A DNA stretch of 8,451 nt from DASZGI01 sp035938995. GTDB lineage: Bacteria > Actinomycetota > Actinomycetes > Streptomycetales > Catenulisporaceae. The position numbers and the translations under genes are program-made. Below the pieces are notes generated by a model. That model made no database searches and was not told the origin of the DNA. It was given only the letters and a program-made list of their open reading frames with translations. Location: positions 1 through 8,451 of the forward strand of contig NZ_DASZGI010000185.1 in the NCBI RefSeq assembly GCF_035938995.1. Reading direction: 5' to 3'. This document shows positions 5,273-8,451 of this stretch, in pieces. The first letter of the stretch is position 1; every line of letters starts with the position of its first letter.

Positions 5273-6646
5273 ATGTCCCGCCGCATCGCCCTCGCCTTCA
5301 CCGCGCTGATCGCGGCGCTGCTCGTGCTGGCCGTGGTACCGCTCGGGGTGTCGATGACCAACAACGAGCGCACGTCCTTCCGCTATGGCACGCAGTCGTC
5401 CGCGAACCAGGTCGCGTCCTCCGCCGAGGAGTACTTGGCGGATCATCACGGTACGACGGCGATGTACGCCGCGCTGGCCGCCGCCTCCGCTCGCGGCGAC
5501 TGCGCGGCCGTGTTCGGGTCCGACGGCGTGGTCGTCGCGTCGACCCCCTGCGGCGCCGCCACGGAGGCGACCGCACGGCGCCTCGTCACTCAGGCGCTCG
5601 CCGCGCGGTCCGACACCGCCGCTCAGGACGGTGCGTGGCTGCGGGTGGCGGTGCCGATCAGCGACGCCGACAAGACCGCCGGGGCGGTGCTGCTAGCCCG
5701 GTCCGCAGATCCGGTCAACGACCGGATCTCTGTGATGTGGGGGTGGTTGATCCTCATCGGCGTTGGGTGCCTGCTTGTCGGTGTGGTGCTGTCCGTGTGG
5801 CTGGCCCGGTGGGTGGCGCGGCCTCTGGGGACGCTCGGCCAGGCGGCGGCGCGCCTGGGCGATGGGACGCTGGACGTGCGCGCCCCGGTAGACAGCGGTC
5901 CCGCCGAGGTCAGGGCGCTCGCGCTGACCTTCAACCGGATGGCGGAGCGCACCCGGATGCTTGTGGACGCCCACCAGGTCTGGGTCGCGGACGTGTCGCA
6001 CCAGCTGCGTACTCCGCTGACCGCGCTGCGCCTCCGCCTAGATCTGCTGGCCGACGACGTGGACGACGAGGCCGCTGCGGAACTGGCCGGGGCGCAGGAG
6101 GAGATCGCCCGGCTCTCGCGCCTGGTGGACGGGCTGCTGGCAGTCGCGCGCGCCGAGAGCAGCGTGCCGCAGCCGCAGCCGGTGCGGGCCGACGCGGTGG
6201 CGGCTGAGCGGGTCGCGGCCTGGGAGCCGGTGGCCCGCGAACGCCGGATCGGTCTGACAGCGGACCCGGGCGAGCAGGCCACGGCGTATCTGGGTCCCGG
6301 GGACCTGGCGCAGATGCTCGACAACGTGCTGGCCAACGCCCTGGAAGCGGTGCCCGACGGTGGCCGGGTGCGCATCGAGGTGGCCAACGGCGCCGGGCGG
6401 GTCTCACTGAGGGTCGTCGATGACGGTCCGGGGATGAGCGAGCAGGCCAAGCAGGCGGCCTTCCGGCGGTTCGGCAATCCCGCGGCCCGCGGCAACGGGC
6501 TCGGCCTGGCGATCGTGTACCGCCTGGCGACCGCGAACGGGGGCGCGGTCAACTTGTCCGACACGCCGGGCGGAGGGCTGACCGTCGAGCTGGACCTCCC
6601 CGCCGAACGGCGCAAGGGCGCCGGGCGCGACGAGTCGGGAGCGTGA
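5273..6646 (+). CDS. Membrane sensor histidine kinase (partner of the preceding response regulator)
   Basis: This encodes 457 residues, starting 6 bases after the regulator stop, so the two are co-transcribed. TM1 is about 6-27. An extracytoplasmic sensor spans about 28-154 and contains two cysteines, C77 and C93. TM2 is about 155-177. A HAMP linker follows at about 178-231, with ARPLGTLGQAAARLGDGTLDVR and the second-helix FNRMAERT. The phospho-acceptor is H243 in DVSHQLRTPL (HisKA, with dimerisation helices to about 295). The ATPase domain has an N box LDNVLANALEAV (349-360), G1 DDGPGM (383-388), an F box AFRRFG (396-401) and G2 GNGLGLAIV (407-415). All core motifs are intact, so it should be an active kinase. 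The signal is unknown. The Cys pair and the downstream redox genes hint at redox or envelope sensing (inference). Confidence 0.96.
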   Translation: MSRRIALAFTALIAALLVLAVVPLGVSMTNNERTSFRYGTQSSANQVASSAEEYLADHHGTTAMYAALAAASARGDCAAVFGSDGVVVASTPCGAATEATARRLVTQALAARSDTAAQDGAWLRVAVPISDADKTAGAVLLARSADPVNDRISVMWGWLILIGVGCLLVGVVLSVWLARWVARPLGTLGQAAARLGDGTLDVRAPVDSGPAEVRALALTFNRMAERTRMLVDAHQVWVADVSHQLRTPLTALRLRLDLLADDVDDEAAAELAGAQEEIARLSRLVDGLLAVARAESSVPQPQPVRADAVAAERVAAWEPVARERRIGLTADPGEQATAYLGPGDLAQMLDNVLANALEAVPDGGRVRIEVANGAGRVSLRVVDDGPGMSEQAKQAAFRRFGNPAARGNGLGLAIVYRLATANGGAVNLSDTPGGGLTVELDLPAERRKGAGRDESGA

Positions 6647-6658
6647 TCTTAACCAGTT

Positions 6659-6674
6659 CTGAGGAAGTTCTGAA
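6659..6674 (-). promoter_or_regulatory. Candidate response-regulator operator, TTCAG-N6-CTCAG (after the kinase gene)
   Basis: On the plus strand CTGAG (6659-6663) and CTGAA (6670-6674) are set 11 bp apart, embedded in a direct repeat AGTTCTGA (6655-6662, 6666-6673). Read on the minus strand it is TTCAG-N6-CTCAG, identical in half-sites and spacing to 7466-7481. One helical turn between tandem half-sites is the usual architecture for OmpR/PhoB-family regulators. It lies 13 bases past the kinase stop and about 100 bases before the next gene. Assignment to this regulator is inference. Confidence 0.45.
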
Positions 6675-6726
6675 CGGTTCGCGCGGAGGCGGGGCGCGAC
6701 CCTGGAGGGACAGCTCTCTCCCGGGA

Positions 6727-6758
6727 GACGCTGATTTTTCTCGCAGGGGACACTGATT
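6727..6758 (+). repeat. 10-bp direct repeat GAC(G/A)CTGATT, 22-bp period, ahead of the membrane protein
   Basis: GACGCTGATT (6727-6736) and GACACTGATT (6749-6758) differ at one base and start 22 bp apart, about two helical turns. They lie immediately upstream of the ribosome-binding site of the gene starting at 6777. The shared core CTGAT echoes the CTGAG/CTGAA half-sites at 6659-6674. A palindrome, TCTCCC/GGGAGA (6717-6728), overlaps the first copy. This could be a further binding site or chance. Confidence 0.35.
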
Positions 6759-6776
6759 CGCGCCGAGAGGATCGCC

Positions 6777-7415
6777 GTGTACCGCACCGCCGACGCTCCC
6801 CGCCGCACGGCGTCCACGCGCGGGCGCGGCGGCGCCGACGGCAACGAGCGCCTGACCGCGATCACCGGCGTCGTCCTGCTGGTGCTGTTCGCCGCCGAGG
6901 GTGTCACCCTCCTCCAGCTGCGGGGCCTGCTGTACTGGCACTACTTCATCGGCCTGCTGCTGATCGGTCCGGTGTGCGTGAAGATCGCTTCGACGGCGTA
7001 CCGCTTCACCCGCTACTACACGCGCCATCCCGAGTACGTCCGCAAGGGACCGCCCGCGCCGCTGCTGAGGCTGCTCGGCCCGTTCGTGATCCTCACCAGC
7101 GTCGGCGTCCTCGGCACCGGGGTGGCTCTCGGATTGGCCGGGACACGCACCTACGCCGGCGTTCCGATACTCCTGCTGCACAAGGCGAGTTTCGTGCTTT
7201 GGGCCGCAGTCATGACGGCGCACGTCTTGGCCTACGTGTGGCGCCTGCCTGCGCTTGTGGGGGCGGATCTGCGGTCCTCGCGCGGGCGGCGTGCCATGGG
7301 CGCGATCGGCGGACGCGGACTGCGCTGGTCGATCACGGCGGTGGGCCTCGGCGGCGGACTCGTGGCGGCTATGGCGGGCGCGCATCTGGCCGCACACTGG
7401 AGCTGGTTCCGGTGA
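6777..7415 (+). CDS. Multi-pass membrane protein, probable b-type cytochrome-like
   Basis: This encodes 212 residues from GTG 6777, with GAGAGG (6765-6770) 6 bases upstream. The N-terminal tail is basic and cytoplasmic (about 1-25), followed by hydrophobic helices at roughly 27-48, 52-74, 99-121, 133-156 and 185-205, so about five passes. Histidines lie near helix ends: H55 (WHYFIG), H135 and H149 (HKASFVLWAAVMTAH, spaced H-x13-H) and H203/H207 near the C-terminus. An H-x13-H pair within one helix is the spacing used by ferric-reductase/NOX-type proteins to stack two hemes; the matching pair in a second helix is not evident here, since only H55 fits. It resembles small cytochrome b561/DUF4405-like proteins found beside ApbE genes. 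Heme binding is inferred. The gene follows the kinase by 130 bases. Confidence 0.8.
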   Translation: MYRTADAPRRTASTRGRGGADGNERLTAITGVVLLVLFAAEGVTLLQLRGLLYWHYFIGLLLIGPVCVKIASTAYRFTRYYTRHPEYVRKGPPAPLLRLLGPFVILTSVGVLGTGVALGLAGTRTYAGVPILLLHKASFVLWAAVMTAHVLAYVWRLPALVGADLRSSRGRRAMGAIGGRGLRWSITAVGLGGGLVAAMAGAHLAAHWSWFR

Positions 7416-7593
7416 GCGCAGAGACGGCGACATCAGAGACGGCGGAGTCCGGGATTGTCCGCAGATTCAGCCGACTCTCAGCAGATTCACAAGATTGCCG
7501 CTCACAGTGCGAGGGAGAGCGGGTTCCGGACCGCGGACCGTCCGGCACGGTTCCCGCGGCGCTCCCCACAGGCCGGGCTCAAGGGAGTTGAGG
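7416..7593 (+). promoter_or_regulatory. Repeat-bearing regulatory gap before the small membrane protein
   Basis: This 178-base gap carries three direct repeats: CAGAGACGGCG at 7419-7429 and 7434-7444 (15-bp period), GCAGATTCA at 7461-7469 and 7481-7489 (20-bp period), and the 11-bp-spaced TTCAG/CTCAG site at 7466-7481. Its base composition is visibly less GC-rich than the flanking genes around 7450-7505. A promoter for the 92-residue gene is likely here; CAAGAT (7490-7495 region) is a poor -10 candidate. Confidence 0.4.
7466..7481 (+). promoter_or_regulatory. Candidate response-regulator operator, TTCAG-N6-CTCAG (before the small membrane protein)
   Basis: TTCAG (7466-7470) and CTCAG (7477-7481) are separated by 6 bases, giving an 11-bp period. 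The half-sites and spacing are identical to the minus-strand reading of 6674-6659. A degenerate third element, TTCAC (7486-7490), follows at 9 bp rather than 11 bp. It lies about 115 bases upstream of the ATG at 7594, suitable for activation of that gene and the coupled apbE. Binding by the window's regulator is inference. Confidence 0.45.
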
Positions 7594-7872
7594 ATGGACT
7601 CGAGGACACGCAAAGCCGTGTTGGCCCGCGACGCCGGAGTGCTGCGCGTCAAGAAGACCACCCGGCTGATCGGGACCTTCGCGGTGGCTGGCGGGCTGGT
7701 CATGGCCGCGGGCTTCGCCCATCTCCTGCCCACCCACCTGCCGCAGGTCAACGTTGGCCGCGACGGCGGCGGGAACGGCGGCTCCTCGAACGGGTCCGGC
7801 GGTCTGCAGGGTCCGAACAGCGCGCCGGGCGGAGGATCGGGGTCATCGCAGGTGACCTCCGGCGGATCGTGA
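7594..7872 (+). CDS. Small single-pass membrane protein with a Gly/Ser-rich tail, coupled to apbE
   Basis: This encodes 92 residues from ATG 7594, with AAGGGAG (7581-7587) 6 bases upstream. The N-terminal 25 residues are basic (RTRKAVLAR, RVKKTTR), a single hydrophobic helix spans about 24-45, and the rest is a low-complexity exported tail (GGGNGGSSNGSGG, PGGGSGSS) ending QVTSGGS. The GTGA overlap puts its stop inside the start of the following ApbE-type gene, which implies tightly balanced expression of the two. In comparable loci this position is often taken by a protein with an FMN-binding domain carrying a D-x-x-(S/T)-G-A-(S/T) flavinylation motif; no such domain is present here. The C-terminal TSGGS is only a loose resemblance. 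It may be a carrier, an anchor or a subunit of the membrane protein; the function is unknown. Confidence 0.8.
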   Translation: MDSRTRKAVLARDAGVLRVKKTTRLIGTFAVAGGLVMAAGFAHLLPTHLPQVNVGRDGGGNGGSSNGSGGLQGPNSAPGGGSGSSQVTSGGS

Positions 7873-8451
7873 GGGCGCCGAGCGCCGCTCCGGCGCGGGC
7901 CGAGCTGCCCGCATTCGGCGGCGCGGCGGTCGTGCTGACCGCCGATCCGGGGGCGCTCGACGAGGCGCTCGCGGTCGTCCGCAGGCACATCGAGGCGATG
8001 GACCTGGCGTGCAGCAGATTCCGGCCGGACTCCGAGCTGTCGTGGGTGAACGCGGCTGCCGGCCAGCCGGTCGTGGTGGGTGATTTGTTCGCCACGGCGC
8101 TGGAAACCGCACTGCGCGCCGCCGAGCTCACCGCCGGGGACGTCGATCCGACCTGCGGGGCCGCCCTGGTGGCCGCCGGGTACGACCGTGATTTCGAACA
8201 GCTGCGGGAGGCCGGAGTCGCGGTGACCGTGACCGGGCCGCGCCCGAGCCCGGGCTGGCGGACGGTCCGCTGGGACGCGGCGAACCGCCGGGTCACGGTT
8301 GAACGCGGAACCCTCCTCGACTTCGGCGCGACCGCCAAGGCCCTGGCCGCCGACCTCGCCGCGCGCGAGGCACACGACCGGACGGGCGGCGGCGTGCTGG
8401 TCAGTTTCAGCGGCGACATATCAGCGTTCGGCGTCCCTCCGGAAGGCGGCT
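7869..8451 (+). CDS. apbE: FAD:protein FMN transferase, ApbE family (3' end outside the window)
   Basis: GTG 7869 overlaps the preceding stop (GTGA), and 194 residues are read before the window ends. ApbE enzymes use FAD to attach FMN covalently to a Thr/Ser of target redox proteins with Mg2+. Family features in order are: CSRFRPDSELSWVN (48-61), the TAGDVDPTCGAALVAAGYD segment (88-106, matching the family's TxGxFDPTxGxL...G(Y/W) pattern), LDFGATAKALAAD (150-162, matching DLGGIAKGYAxD and keeping D151 and K157) and GVLVSFSGDISAFG (175-188, matching the LVNxGGD(I/L) turn but with Ser for the first Gly). There is no signal peptide or lipobox, so it either acts in the cytosol or is exported another way. 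About a third of the usual roughly 300 residues, the C-terminal part, is missing. Coupling to the small membrane protein suggests that protein or a neighbour is the substrate (inference). Confidence 0.93.
   Translation, partial: MRAPSAAPARAELPAFGGAAVVLTADPGALDEALAVVRRHIEAMDLACSRFRPDSELSWVNAAAGQPVVVGDLFATALETALRAAELTAGDVDPTCGAALVAAGYDRDFEQLREAGVAVTVTGPRPSPGWRTVRWDAANRRVTVERGTLLDFGATAKALAADLAAREAHDRTGGGVLVSFSGDISAFGVPPEGG

Noticed and set aside
4394..5449. N-terminal extension of the 361-residue membrane protein up to 5449
   Set aside because: The frame stays open only because it is antisense to the response regulator and the start of the kinase gene. The composition changes sharply at 4393, where a purine-rich ribosome-binding site and a sensible N-terminus occur.
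5623..6615. Minus-strand frame of 330 codons within the kinase gene
   Set aside because: It is Ser/Arg/Ala-rich antisense of an intact kinase whose H, N, G1, F and G2 boxes are all present.
7412..7591. 59-codon frame starting at a GTG that overlaps the membrane-protein stop
   Set aside because: The GTGA overlap is tempting, but codon usage is poor (several TCA, AGA, ATT and GAT), there is no hydrophobic or domain signal, and the region carries operator-like repeats.

Overview
The window is very GC-rich, with strong G/C bias at third codon positions, GTG as well as ATG starts, short translationally coupled gene pairs and a secreted Ig-like repeat protein. All of this points to an actinomycete chromosome; I cannot name the genus. 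I see no rRNA, tRNA, CRISPR array or mobile element.

The layout is two back-to-back arms meeting in a divergent intergenic region at about 4394-4546. The minus-strand arm, read from the centre outward, starts with a translationally coupled pair of membrane-anchored extracytoplasmic proteins with no recognised function (4393-3308 and 3308-2802). A small single-domain cupin (2622-2257) follows. Next comes a 436-base gene-free stretch unusually rich in inverted repeats (1821-2256). The arm ends with the N-terminal 606 residues of a secreted multi-domain Ig-like protein whose C-terminus lies beyond position 1.

The plus-strand arm starts with an OmpR-family response regulator (4547-5266, possibly leaderless) and a sensor histidine kinase 6 bases behind it (5273-6646). 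Then come a multi-pass membrane protein with histidines spaced like b-type heme ligands (6777-7415), a 92-residue single-pass protein with a Gly/Ser-rich tail (7594-7872), and the first 194 residues of an ApbE-type FAD:protein FMN transferase (7869-8451, cut by the window end).

The most interesting reading is that the plus arm encodes a two-component-controlled extracytoplasmic redox/flavinylation module. An ApbE enzyme is translationally coupled to a tiny membrane-anchored protein, next to a probable heme-binding membrane protein, with no recognisable FMN-binding domain inside the window. The same spaced motif, TTCAG-N6-CTCAG (11-bp period, typical of OmpR/PhoB-family tandem sites), occurs in inverted orientation just after the kinase gene and again ahead of the small protein. 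It is therefore a candidate response-regulator operator tying the genes together. The kinase sensor domain carries two cysteines, compatible with redox sensing but unproven.
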